Assembly (NCBI GenBank): GCA_964544885.1
Contig: CAZJDX010000008.1
Location: forward strand, 54,188 to 118,187
Source of the DNA: QQVM01 sp964544885
GTDB lineage: Bacteria; Bacteroidota; Bacteroidia; AKYH767-A; 2013-40CM-41-45
Length of the DNA: 64,000 nucleotides
Reading direction: 5' to 3'
In this document: piece after piece, positions 52,887 through 61,469 of the stretch
Layout of the letters: each line of letters opens with the position of its first letter
Position numbering within the stretch: position 1 is the stretch's first letter
Position numbers and translations under genes: made by a program
Notes under the pieces: generated by a model
What the model was told of the DNA's origin: nothing
What the model saw: the letters and a program-made list of their open reading frames with translations, nothing else
Databases searched by the model: none

Positions 52887-54845
52887 ATGAAGATCATCTA
52901 CTCACTTCTTTTTTCAATCCTGCTGCTCAGCATGCAGCCGGCGAAAGCTCAGGTGCCAGCTTTAAGAGGAATATATGTCAACGGATTTGATGATATACTT
53001 GGAAACAGTGCCGAAGAGGACCGTTTGCTACAGTATGCGCAGGACAGCTCATTCAATTACCTCGCATTATATGACCTGCAGGCCATTAACCTTTCAAGCT
53101 CAACTAATGCAAATAAACTTGCGAGTTTCATGAACCGGGCAAGGACAAATTACGGTGTTCAGTATATCGGAGCCGTTTGCGAATCCTATTCTTCTTTTCA
53201 GAATAAGATAGCACCTTATAATAACGGTCGCAGCAATGCGAATGAAAAATTCAACGTATTCAATCTGGAATTTGAATTCTGGATCACTTCATCGGTTCAG
53301 CCCGGAGCCTATTATTGCGTACAATATCTTGCACCCAACAACTGTGCATGCGATACTGCCGGCGCTTTCGGATATTACAAAGATCAGCTAAGAAAAATTG
53401 ATTCCCTGGCAAGTACACAAAACGCACTATCTGAAACATACGTAGGTTGGTTCAATCAGGGTCAGGGTCAGCAAATAGCATCAGTAACTGACAGGATACT
53501 GGTGCACGCTTACAGGACGGACCCATCCTCCGTTTTCGGTTACAGTAAAAACCGACTCAGTTACCTTGCTTCACTTAATCAGCAGGTGAGTGTTGTACCA
53601 ATCTTCTCATCAGAGCCTGATTTCATGGGGCCATGGCTGAATTCGCATTCACACTCAGAAGCCTTTAATAAATATCAGTCTGATTTCAACGCGGATAATT
53701 CAAGCTGGAAACCCTATATTCAATTGCTCGGTTATCATTGGTTCACCTATAGTTATATGCCCAAACCGGCTCCCGGGAGCACGAGTACATTCAATCCGAC
53801 AATCACTGCATCCGGACCACTTTCACTATGCAGTGGAGCCAGTGTAACACTTACGGCCAGTTCAGGTTCTTCCTATCAGTGGTCGACCGGTGCAACAACG
53901 GCCTCCATCACAGTAAGCACCGGCGGTAATTACAGTTGTCTTGTAACCAAGAATACGGAGACCAAATCCACCAACGTCATCACCGTAAGTGTAAATGCTT
54001 CTCCGGCCGCCAGCTTTGCCATAGGGAATTCGTCCACCGGTTATGTTGAATTGAATTCGACTTCCAGCGCCGGAAGCGGAAGTATCTCGTCCTACCAATG
54101 GAATTTCAACGGATATGCTATCGCCGGAGCCAGTTCCCCGGACTACACTGCCAGTTCAAGCGGTAATTACACATTACGCGTAACCAATTCGAACGGATGC
54201 AGCCACACCTCAACTTCTCAAAGCATAAGCGTTCCGGTATCATCGTGTCAGCTGAGTGTTCCTGCCGGTTTGACTTCATTCAACCTGTCACCAACGTCTG
54301 TGATGCTCAGCTGGAGCAGTCTGCCTTCCTGCGATACGGTGATCGTGCGCTATAAGAAAGAGTCCTCCAGCATCTATACATACGTCAAGATCCCATATAC
54401 AGGTGACAATACCCTCACACTGACGAATATCACACCAAATGTAAAATACTCCTGGAGGGTTAAAACACAGTGCGGAACTCAGCAAAGTGGTTATTCATCA
54501 AAAAAATACTTTACAACTTACGGAACTTCCGTCAATCTGGCTTACGCCCCTTCTGACAGGCTGGAACAAATGATAACTGAAGAAAAAGTACCTGATCAGG
54601 AGTTAAACATTTACCCTAACCCGGTAAAGGATCTGATGAAAATAACTTTCTATTCGGGTGAGGACATTCATGGGGAGATCAAGGTGATGGATCTGACCGG
54701 AAGGGCAGTAAAAAGTATGGCTGTATCACTGACTGAAGGAGAAAATTCAATTGCTCTCCCTGTTACCGAACTCCCATCCGGCCTTTATATTGTCAGTCTT
54801 GACTCCCCCGAATTGAAGAAAAGCCGGCGAGTCCTTATCCAGTAA
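52887..54845 (+). CDS. Secreted protein with unassigned barrel-like domain, Ig-like, FN3 and type A T9SS sorting domains
   Basis: A 652-residue exported protein. The signal peptide is at ~1-21. Residues ~25-295 form a domain I do not recognise but that alternates strand and helix like a TIM barrel: RGIYVNGFDDILGNSAEE, NYLALYDLQAINLSSST, NVFNLEFEFWITSSVQ near 125 (acidic residues at a strand end, as in glycoside hydrolases), RILVHAYR near 210, VVPIFSSEPDFMGPWLNSHS near 237 and LLGYHWFTYSYMPKP near 278. Next come an Ig-like repeat (ITASGPLSLCSGASVTLTAS), a PKD-like segment, an FN3-like domain (~455-545) and a type A sorting tail (NIYPNPVKDLMKIT ... GLYIVSLDSP). The gene at 55282 encodes a paralog. 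Carbohydrate cleavage is only a hypothesis. Confidence 0.78.
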   Translation: MKIIYSLLFSILLLSMQPAKAQVPALRGIYVNGFDDILGNSAEEDRLLQYAQDSSFNYLALYDLQAINLSSSTNANKLASFMNRARTNYGVQYIGAVCESYSSFQNKIAPYNNGRSNANEKFNVFNLEFEFWITSSVQPGAYYCVQYLAPNNCACDTAGAFGYYKDQLRKIDSLASTQNALSETYVGWFNQGQGQQIASVTDRILVHAYRTDPSSVFGYSKNRLSYLASLNQQVSVVPIFSSEPDFMGPWLNSHSHSEAFNKYQSDFNADNSSWKPYIQLLGYHWFTYSYMPKPAPGSTSTFNPTITASGPLSLCSGASVTLTASSGSSYQWSTGATTASITVSTGGNYSCLVTKNTETKSTNVITVSVNASPAASFAIGNSSTGYVELNSTSSAGSGSISSYQWNFNGYAIAGASSPDYTASSSGNYTLRVTNSNGCSHTSTSQSISVPVSSCQLSVPAGLTSFNLSPTSVMLSWSSLPSCDTVIVRYKKESSSIYTYVKIPYTGDNTLTLTNITPNVKYSWRVKTQCGTQQSGYSSKKYFTTYGTSVNLAYAPSDRLEQMITEEKVPDQELNIYPNPVKDLMKITFYSGEDIHGEIKVMDLTGRAVKSMAVSLTEGENSIALPVTELPSGLYIVSLDSPELKKSRRVLIQ

Positions 54846-54873
54846 GTCCTGTATCTGTAACCGTAAAATACCT

Positions 54874-54900
54874 GAAAACCCTGCCTTCCGCGGGGTTTTC
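54874..54900 (+). terminator. Hairpin terminator-like structure after the first barrel-domain gene
   Basis: GAAAACCC and GGGTTTTC form a perfect 8-bp stem around an 11-base loop, 29 bp after the stop codon. It is followed by CGTCTTT, not a clean U-tract, so rho-independent termination is plausible but not certain. Confidence 0.5.
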
Positions 54901-55054
54901 GTCTTTCAGGAGCAGATCAGAGAGGCAATTAACCGGACCAATCAGGACTTCATCTTTTGTCCAATTTTCAGTTTTACCAATTTATCCCGCATTTTTTCTG
55001 ATTTTGGCTATGTTTCTGGAGGGAAATGCATAAATTCGCCAAGATTGACAAGGC

Positions 55055-55074
55055 TTTTCAACACTTGTTGAAAA
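55055..55074. repeat. Inverted repeat with 9-bp arms and 2-bp centre
   Basis: TTTTCAACA-CT-TGTTGAAAA. The short centre favours a protein-binding operator over an RNA hairpin. It lies ~40 bp upstream of a possible -7 box for the second barrel-domain gene. Confidence 0.45.
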
Positions 55075-55113
55075 AGTCCATCAGGCCTGATTATCACCGG
55101 CTTATTTAACAAT

Positions 55114-55121
55114 TATCTTCG
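55114..55121 (+). promoter_or_regulatory. Putative -7 box (TATCTTCG) for the second barrel-domain gene
   Basis: It would give a leader of about 150 nt containing the GCTGAAA-TTG-TTTCAGC hairpin (55161-55177). The same box variant precedes the FKBP gene. No -33 TTTG is present. Confidence 0.33.
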
Positions 55122-55281
55122 CCTTCGATTTTATCAAAGGATTGTGGGAAATGTGGATCTGCTGAAATTGTTTCAGCTGATTCCTCCGATGAGAAATCAA
55201 TAATTCGGGCAGATTATTTTTAATCATCTGCAGAGGGGTAGTTTGTGTATTAATAAAAATTTAAAACAGAAGATTAAACAC

Positions 55282-58209
55282 ATGATCAAATCAAGAAACC
55301 TTATTCTGTCTGTGCTGGCGGTGGTACTTCTTTCATGGAGCAATGCAATTGCGCAATCCGCCAATGTAAGAGGGATGTATGTAACGGATATTGATAACTG
55401 GCTGGGAGATTCCGGCGAAGAGACTGATCTTCTTGAATATGCTCAAGGAAATGGTTATACCTACATCGCATTTTATGACCTGGGGTCGCTTAGTTTCAAC
55501 AGTTCAACTACTAAAAATGCTCTGGCATCCTTCATTCACAGGGCCAAAACCCAATATGGTATACAGGAGATAGGTGCCTGTGGAGAAAACTCCGACTTTT
55601 TCGCTAATGATATTATCCCCTATAATAACGGAAGAAGTTCTTCAACAGAAAAATTTGACGTGTTAAATCTGGAATTTGAATTCTGGGTCAGTTCCAGTAT
55701 CTCGGCACAGTATTGCAGCCGTTATCTCAGACCTAATGGATTTAGCTGTGATACGGCAGGTGCTTATAAATTTGCAAAGCTTCAGTTCAAGGAAATGGAT
55801 GATCTTGCTGATGCCAACGGGTTGATCTCTGAAATGTATCTGGGTTGGCCGAACAAAGGACAAATGCAGGATGTAGCCAAGAATGTAGACCGTATTCTCT
55901 TGCATGCCTATCGTCCGGATGACTCCGACGTTTATCAATATTCCAGAAACCGCCTGATTGATATTGCCTCTGTTAATCAAACCGTGGAGGTGATTCCTAT
56001 TTTTTCTTCCGAATCGGCATTCATGGGCCCATGGCTCAATTCGCATCCCCTCACCCAGCCATTTCAGACCTATGCTTCCAAGTATACGCAGGAGTCCGGA
56101 AGTTGGAAACAGTATATCGACCTGCAGGGATACCATTGGTTTACATATGACCACATGCCTAAAACGATCATGGCCACAGCCTCCATTTCAGCCAGCGGCC
56201 CCACCACCTTTTGCACCGGTGGAAGCGTAACCCTTACCGCTAATTCAGGTAGTTCCTATCTGTGGTCACCCGGAGGACAAACAACAAGATCCATAACGGT
56301 CACGCAATCAGGAAACTATACCGTTACCGTTGAAAGTGCCAGCGGAGCCAGTGTCACCTCCTCGCCTGTCAGTGTTTCCGTTGGTAATACCACAACCGCT
56401 CCCACCATCTCAGCGAGCGGACCTACGACCTTTTGTGCCTCTTCCAGTGTAACTCTTACATCCAGTACGGCAGACACCTATTTATGGTCAAACGGGGAGA
56501 CGACAAAATCCATCACTGTCAACCAAAGCGGTAACTACACCGTAACCATTACATCCGGGACCTGTACCGCGACATCATCATCACAGTCAGTTACAGCTAC
56601 ACCTGCACCCGCAATTCCAACAGTAAGTTCAAGCGGACCTACAACTATTTGTGATGGTACATCAGTTACACTGTCCACAACTTCAGCCAATGGATACTAC
56701 TGGTCAGACGGTTCGAACGGAAGCAGTATAACGGTGGATGAAGCAGGAACTTACTGGGTTAGGGTTTATAGTGCCGGTAATTGTTACAGTCAGTCGGCGG
56801 ATATAGAAATTGATGTCATCGCAGCCCCTGCAAAACCCGTTATTACCGCCAGCGGTCCTGTTGACCTTTGTCCCGGCGAATCAGTTGTTCTTTCCAGTTC
56901 ATCCAATTCCGGAGGCTACCTGTGGTCAACCGGTGAGACTACCCAGGATATTACAGTCAGCACTCCCGGCACATACTGGGTCCAGGTTTTCAATGGCAAT
57001 AACTGTTCAGCTCAGTCGTCCAATAAAATAGTTACGGTAAACAGTTCTACTAATCCACCGGTGATCAGCGCCAGTGGTTCACTCAGCATCTGCCTGGGTA
57101 ATTCTGTAACCCTCACATCTTCCAGCGCTGTATCCTATCTGTGGTCTAACGGTGAAACCACCAAGAGTATTTCCGTCTCAACCGCAGGTACTTATTATGT
57201 TACTACAGGTTCCGGTACCTGCGCTGTTCAGTCGGCGGGTGTAACTGTCACGACAAATGGTCCGGTTACGCCGGTAATCACTGCGAGCGGCTCCCTGGAT
57301 CTGTGTCCGGGAGAATCCGTCACACTCACTTCGACCAGTTCAAATGGTTACTTATGGTCGAATGGAGAGAATACACAAAGCATTGAAGTCACAGAAGGCG
57401 GCACCTATTGGGTGAGAGGTTATGTTGCCGGAAATTGTTTTGCGCAATCAGTCAATATTACTGTGAATGAACTGCCTGCTCCTCCCGATCCCGTCATCAG
57501 TGCAAACGGTCCGCTTGAGTTATCGGCAAGTAACCCGACGGTAGTTCTGAGTTCAAGTCAGGCAAATTCATATTTCTGGAACAATGGAATCAGCGCGCAG
57601 AGCATCATTGTAAATGTTCCCGGAACTTATATTGTTACAGTTGCCGGAAGTAATGGTTGCACTTCAGTCTCTGATCCGATAGTAGTCACCAGTGTTACCT
57701 GTACACCTCCACCGGTACCGGTCATCAGTGTCAGCGGTTCAACAATATTGTTACCCGGCGAGTCAGTTATTCTCAGCGCGCCTGCTTCAAGCGCCTATCT
57801 TTGGTCTAACGGTGAAACGACACAATCCATAGAAGTGTTTGTTTCAGGCTCCTACAGTGTCAGAACCTATTCAGGTCCTTCCTGCTTCTCTACTTCCCTC
57901 CCGGTTGCAGTATATGCAGCCACTACAGGAATAGAGGATCAGGCAAAGGCTTCATCTTTCGATGCTATAAAGGTCTACCCAAATCCGGCCAGAAATGAAG
58001 TGAAGATCAGTTATGTTTCTTCTTCTAATCAGGACGCAATCATCAGCCTGAACGACATTACCGGCAGGGAAATGCACAGAACAGAGTTTCCTGCTGTCAA
58101 CGGTGACAATCTGTATGATCTGAATTTGGCGGATTATCCCCGTGGCATTTATTTTGTCAGTTTGATTTCCGGTAATGAAAGGCAAACGATCAGACTGATT
58201 CTGCAATAA
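55282..58209 (+). CDS. Secreted paralog with barrel-like domain, eight Ig-like repeats and type A T9SS sorting domain
   Basis: About 975 residues. Signal peptide MIKSRNLILSVLAVVLLSWS to the AQ near 25. Residues ~27-295 are the same unassigned domain as in the gene at 52887: RGMYVTDIDNWLGDSGEE, LNLEFEFWVSSSIS near 128, RILLHAYRPDD, IFSSESAFMGPWLNSHP near 240 and LQGYHWFTYDHMPK near 280. Then come eight tandem ~75-residue Ig-like repeats (ISASGPTTFC..., SYLWSNGETTKSITV, GNYTV), where the paralog has one. The C-terminal ~75 residues (IKVYPNPARNEVKISY ... PRGIYFVSLISGNERQT) are a type A sorting signal. The ATG at 55282 opens directly into the signal peptide. Ends 28 bp before a strong terminator. 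Confidence 0.79.
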   Translation: MIKSRNLILSVLAVVLLSWSNAIAQSANVRGMYVTDIDNWLGDSGEETDLLEYAQGNGYTYIAFYDLGSLSFNSSTTKNALASFIHRAKTQYGIQEIGACGENSDFFANDIIPYNNGRSSSTEKFDVLNLEFEFWVSSSISAQYCSRYLRPNGFSCDTAGAYKFAKLQFKEMDDLADANGLISEMYLGWPNKGQMQDVAKNVDRILLHAYRPDDSDVYQYSRNRLIDIASVNQTVEVIPIFSSESAFMGPWLNSHPLTQPFQTYASKYTQESGSWKQYIDLQGYHWFTYDHMPKTIMATASISASGPTTFCTGGSVTLTANSGSSYLWSPGGQTTRSITVTQSGNYTVTVESASGASVTSSPVSVSVGNTTTAPTISASGPTTFCASSSVTLTSSTADTYLWSNGETTKSITVNQSGNYTVTITSGTCTATSSSQSVTATPAPAIPTVSSSGPTTICDGTSVTLSTTSANGYYWSDGSNGSSITVDEAGTYWVRVYSAGNCYSQSADIEIDVIAAPAKPVITASGPVDLCPGESVVLSSSSNSGGYLWSTGETTQDITVSTPGTYWVQVFNGNNCSAQSSNKIVTVNSSTNPPVISASGSLSICLGNSVTLTSSSAVSYLWSNGETTKSISVSTAGTYYVTTGSGTCAVQSAGVTVTTNGPVTPVITASGSLDLCPGESVTLTSTSSNGYLWSNGENTQSIEVTEGGTYWVRGYVAGNCFAQSVNITVNELPAPPDPVISANGPLELSASNPTVVLSSSQANSYFWNNGISAQSIIVNVPGTYIVTVAGSNGCTSVSDPIVVTSVTCTPPPVPVISVSGSTILLPGESVILSAPASSAYLWSNGETTQSIEVFVSGSYSVRTYSGPSCFSTSLPVAVYAATTGIEDQAKASSFDAIKVYPNPARNEVKISYVSSSNQDAIISLNDITGREMHRTEFPAVNGDNLYDLNLADYPRGIYFVSLISGNERQTIRLILQ

Positions 58210-58236
58210 GATAAGAAGTAAAACGAATTCTTTCAG

Positions 58237-58262
58237 AGAGGCCATCCAATGGCCTCTTTTTT
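58237..58262 (+). terminator. Rho-independent terminator
   Basis: AGAGGCCA-TCCAA-TGGCCTCT forms a perfect 8-bp GC-rich stem followed by six T. It ends the second barrel-domain gene and lies between convergent genes. Confidence 0.85.
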
Positions 58263-58263
58263 A

Positions 58264-61095
58264 TTATCGATTACAGATTCCTTTGTAAGGACAATGAATA
58301 CACCGGTCAGTCTCTTGTGTCTGAACAAAAGGAATCGCGGGATCAAGGATCTCAAGAATCAATCTCCTTAATCCGGTTTCAAACTCCATGAGCATTTCAT
58401 CTGTTACGGGATTCTGTTTATTTACATATTTTATTCCCTGCGACATGGATCTCAGGGGCATAATACCGGCATAGATATCCTTCGTTTTAAATTCATCCTT
58501 TACCATCCTTGTATAAAATAAGGCCTGAAATTGCTCCTTATGTACGGGATCATTAAAAAGTTCATCTATGGAATCCCCAAACTTCGACGCCACCCTGCCG
58601 GTCTTATAGTCAAGCACTCTTGTTTTCTCCTTGTAGATATCAATCCTGTCCGCAATTCCATTAAGCCATACTTCCCTCCCGTCTGAAAGTGCAAATTTAC
58701 CACTGAGCTTATGCTCCAGCGCAATAATATTCAAGGGCGCCTCACTCTGATCGGAGCTGATTATTTTATCGATAAGATCTTTCAATACATTACGCAAAAG
58801 AAAATTCCTCCCTTCCAGCTTACCGGAAATATTCAATTTCTCTTCTACAACCGCGTCGAGTACCTGGTCGACTCTTTTACCTATCTGTATGAAGTCTTCT
58901 TTATAGATTACTTTATATCCTTGATAAAGCTTTTGCATGACGCTGTGCAGGATCTCACCAAAACCGGCAGCTTCCATATACTCGTGCGTTTCTTCATCCT
59001 CCTTCAATCCGGCAATATAATTGAAATAGAATCTAAGCGGGCAATTCAGATATGATGTCAGTGCGGATGGAGAAAAGGATGCAATAGCTTTTTGTCCATC
59101 TTCCTTGTCCATCCTGATGATGTATTTTTCAAGAATGCTCAATACTTCACCGGTCTTAATGACAGAAATTGCCTCCACTTTTTCCTCTGAAAATCCCGTG
59201 CTGATGACTTTGTGAGAGAACCTGACCCTGTCTTTGAAAGTATGAACGAATTCATGTTCTATCTGCAAAAGAAACCTGCTTTTGTCACCTCCGGAGATGG
59301 ATTTGGTTTCTGTATTATAAATGAGATGTATATTCTCCGTTCTCTGTAACAATCTGTAAAAATGATAGGCACTGACTGCGTGCTGGTCTTCAAATGTGGG
59401 TAAGGAAAAAGCTTTTCTGATATTGAATGGAATAAAGGAAGGCTTGTTACCCGAAGCAGGAAGTATTTCCTCATTGACCGACAAGAGAATTACCCGTTTA
59501 AAATCAAGGACGCGGGTTTCAAGAAAACCCATAACCTGAAGGCCTTTCAGGGGTTCTCCTGCAAACGGAATCTTTACTGTTTGAATTATTTCTCTGAATA
59601 TAAACCAAATCGTATCCAGACTCAATTCCATATCCTGAAGCTGCAGAGCATCCTGAAGTTTGCTTAATTGAGTATAGAACTGAACCGCAATTTCCGATTC
59701 AAGCCGGTGAAACTTTATATCCCGTTCATTCATCGCGGCGAGTATAAGGCGTATGATAGACGTTAGCCAACCAAACACCTCATCACCGCTCCCGGGCACA
59801 TTGAACAAGAGCCTGAATAATTCTGAATCAACCGATATCAGTTCCTTTGAATGAAGCCGGATTTTGCGCCGTGAATTATACTTTTTCATCCATGTCCGGA
59901 TTTCCTCCGGTGCCACCAGTCTGATATAGGGATGATCCAACAGATCCAGGACATCCCTGAAATAAAAAGTATTACGATCCTGTCCTTCCGTTCTTCTGTT
60001 CCTGTTAAGTGAGACCAGGGATTCGAACAAATGATACATTGGCGTGACACGCAAGGGGTATCCCATGGTAACATTTACTTCGATCAGTTCTTCGGGAAGA
60101 GAATTCAACAGAGGGAAAAGCAGGTTTTCATCCGGCAAAACGACTGCAGTTTCTTCTGGTGTAAATGAATTATCTCTCATCAGATCATGCAGCAGTTGTC
60201 CGGCATATTTTGCCTGTCCCGCTAAAAGAGGGATACCGGCGATCTCAAGCGATCTGTCAAGAGAAGCAAAGTGTTCATTTTTCCATTTAATATTCTTCTG
60301 TGTAAGACTACCTTTCCTGAAGAAGGTACCAGCTTCCTGCTGAGGGCTGTCCACATAATATGAATCAGCATCCCAATATATTTCAGCACGATGTTTCTCT
60401 ATAAAATGACGCAAGATGATTTCCTCTGACTTTGTCAAGGCATAGAAACCCGCGAAGACGACTTTCCCAATTAAATTATCTGTCTTTATTTTACCGCTTT
60501 CCAGATTTTCGGCAACGTTTCTGAAAGCGAGTCCTTCATAAGCCAATCCTCTTTCCATCAAGGTGGCACGAAAGCCTGAGTAAATGCTTCCCAAATGCTT
60601 CCAGGTATTAATGAATTCAGTCTTTAATCTTGACGGATCTCTTGAAAAGTAACTGAGCCAAAAACTCCTCAGCTTATTCAGTTCTTCTTCTTCGAGTTGA
60701 AATTCCTGGTCAATTTCTCTCAAATCATTCACTATAGCGAACACCCTGAGAGCATCGGCATGATACCTGTCAATATCTGCGAAATCCTGCAAGATGAGTT
60801 CTCCCCATGGATAGAAGCGGTCAAAGGATTCATCAGGAAAATATTTTCTGTACTCATGAAAAAGGATAAACAGAAGCGTCACCTGATCCGCTATGGTCAG
60901 TGTTGAAAGCCTGCCTATAAAATCCTGTATGGTTAGAATTTCCGGCGCCCAGACAGGCTGGCTTGCTTCCGATGCAAGTTGTTTCCGGAAAAACAAACCT
61001 GCTCGTCGTGTTGGAAAGACGATCGTCAGAGCGGAGAGATCATCTCCCTGTTTTTGTTTCAGGTGAATGGAAAGCTGTTGAAGAAAAGATGACAT
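58264..61095 (-). CDS. AddB-like PD-(D/E)XK nuclease
   Basis: A 943-residue protein of the AddB/RecB-nuclease type, which acts in processing double-strand breaks for recombination. The N-terminal half resembles an inactive helicase: TIVFPTRRAGLFFRKQLA near residue 25, VAFAG-type FAGFYALTKSEEIILRHF near 215 and ETAVVLPDENLLFPLLNSLP near 320. The C-terminal nuclease has FSPSALTSYLNCPLRFYFNY near 675, GEILHSVMQKLYQG near 715, and WLNGIADRIDIYKEKTRVLD, with catalytic DYK, near 820. One Cys near 685 plus C932, C935 and C941 (CIHCPYKGIC) fit the 4Fe-4S staple of AddB nucleases. The AddA-type helicase partner is not in the window. Confidence 0.87.
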   Translation of the reverse strand: MSSFLQQLSIHLKQKQGDDLSALTIVFPTRRAGLFFRKQLASEASQPVWAPEILTIQDFIGRLSTLTIADQVTLLFILFHEYRKYFPDESFDRFYPWGELILQDFADIDRYHADALRVFAIVNDLREIDQEFQLEEEELNKLRSFWLSYFSRDPSRLKTEFINTWKHLGSIYSGFRATLMERGLAYEGLAFRNVAENLESGKIKTDNLIGKVVFAGFYALTKSEEIILRHFIEKHRAEIYWDADSYYVDSPQQEAGTFFRKGSLTQKNIKWKNEHFASLDRSLEIAGIPLLAGQAKYAGQLLHDLMRDNSFTPEETAVVLPDENLLFPLLNSLPEELIEVNVTMGYPLRVTPMYHLFESLVSLNRNRRTEGQDRNTFYFRDVLDLLDHPYIRLVAPEEIRTWMKKYNSRRKIRLHSKELISVDSELFRLLFNVPGSGDEVFGWLTSIIRLILAAMNERDIKFHRLESEIAVQFYTQLSKLQDALQLQDMELSLDTIWFIFREIIQTVKIPFAGEPLKGLQVMGFLETRVLDFKRVILLSVNEEILPASGNKPSFIPFNIRKAFSLPTFEDQHAVSAYHFYRLLQRTENIHLIYNTETKSISGGDKSRFLLQIEHEFVHTFKDRVRFSHKVISTGFSEEKVEAISVIKTGEVLSILEKYIIRMDKEDGQKAIASFSPSALTSYLNCPLRFYFNYIAGLKEDEETHEYMEAAGFGEILHSVMQKLYQGYKVIYKEDFIQIGKRVDQVLDAVVEEKLNISGKLEGRNFLLRNVLKDLIDKIISSDQSEAPLNIIALEHKLSGKFALSDGREVWLNGIADRIDIYKEKTRVLDYKTGRVASKFGDSIDELFNDPVHKEQFQALFYTRMVKDEFKTKDIYAGIMPLRSMSQGIKYVNKQNPVTDEMLMEFETGLRRLILEILDPAIPFVQTQETDRCIHCPYKGICNR

Positions 61096-61161
61096 ACCCG
61101 TCTTTGAAGCGATTTTGAAAGTCAGATTGGAACGCCTAATTTAGCGGAAAATCACAGCTGT

Positions 61162-61356
61162 ATGAAAAAAAGGTTGGTAAAAAAGGAAAAGAAAATTGCC
61201 GGTGTTTGCGGCGGGCTTGGTCATTACTTTGATATAGACCCGACTATTTTCAGAGTACTTTTTGTCGCTTCGGTCCTCCTGTTCGGTACAGGTATCCTGC
61301 TTTATATCATCCTTGCCATAGTTATGCCAGAGGATTCCGGCTCCGCTTCACAATGA
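61162..61356 (+). CDS. PspC-domain small membrane protein
   Basis: A 64-residue protein that is essentially one PspC domain: a basic N-terminus (KKRLVKKEKKIAGVCGGLGH), the YFDIDPTIFRVLFVAS segment, one long transmembrane helix (VLLFGTGILLYIILAIVMP) and a short polar tail. PspC proteins act in the envelope stress response. It is divergent from the AddB-like gene, and no phage-shock pspA or pspB gene is nearby. Confidence 0.88.
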   Translation: MKKRLVKKEKKIAGVCGGLGHYFDIDPTIFRVLFVASVLLFGTGILLYIILAIVMPEDSGSASQ

Positions 61357-61469
61357 ATCAGGTAAGATTGAGAAGGTTACCCTATCCGGACAAACGGATG
61401 AACCGAAGATCAGAAAATAAAATCCGTCAATAAAATTAATTGTCTAATAGGCACGATGTGAATACCGGA

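Larger units (their letters stand above)
54846..55281. other. 436-bp intergenic region rich in inverted repeats
   Basis: Between the two paralogous barrel-domain genes. It holds a terminator-like hairpin (54874-54900), a perfect inverted repeat with 9-bp arms (55055-55074), a 12-bp palindrome (55080-55091), a TATCTTCG -7-like box (55114-55121) and a 7-bp-arm hairpin (55161-55177). No coding sequence is evident apart from the in-frame extension from a TTG at 55243. Confidence 0.6.

Noticed and set aside
55663..56154. A 163-codon minus-strand open frame
   Set aside because: Antisense to the conserved barrel-like domain of the second paralog; no family features.
56180..57940. Repeated units that could look like a CRISPR or minisatellite array
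   Set aside because: The units are ~75 codons long, in frame, and diverged; they are Ig-like protein repeats, not short identical repeats with spacers.
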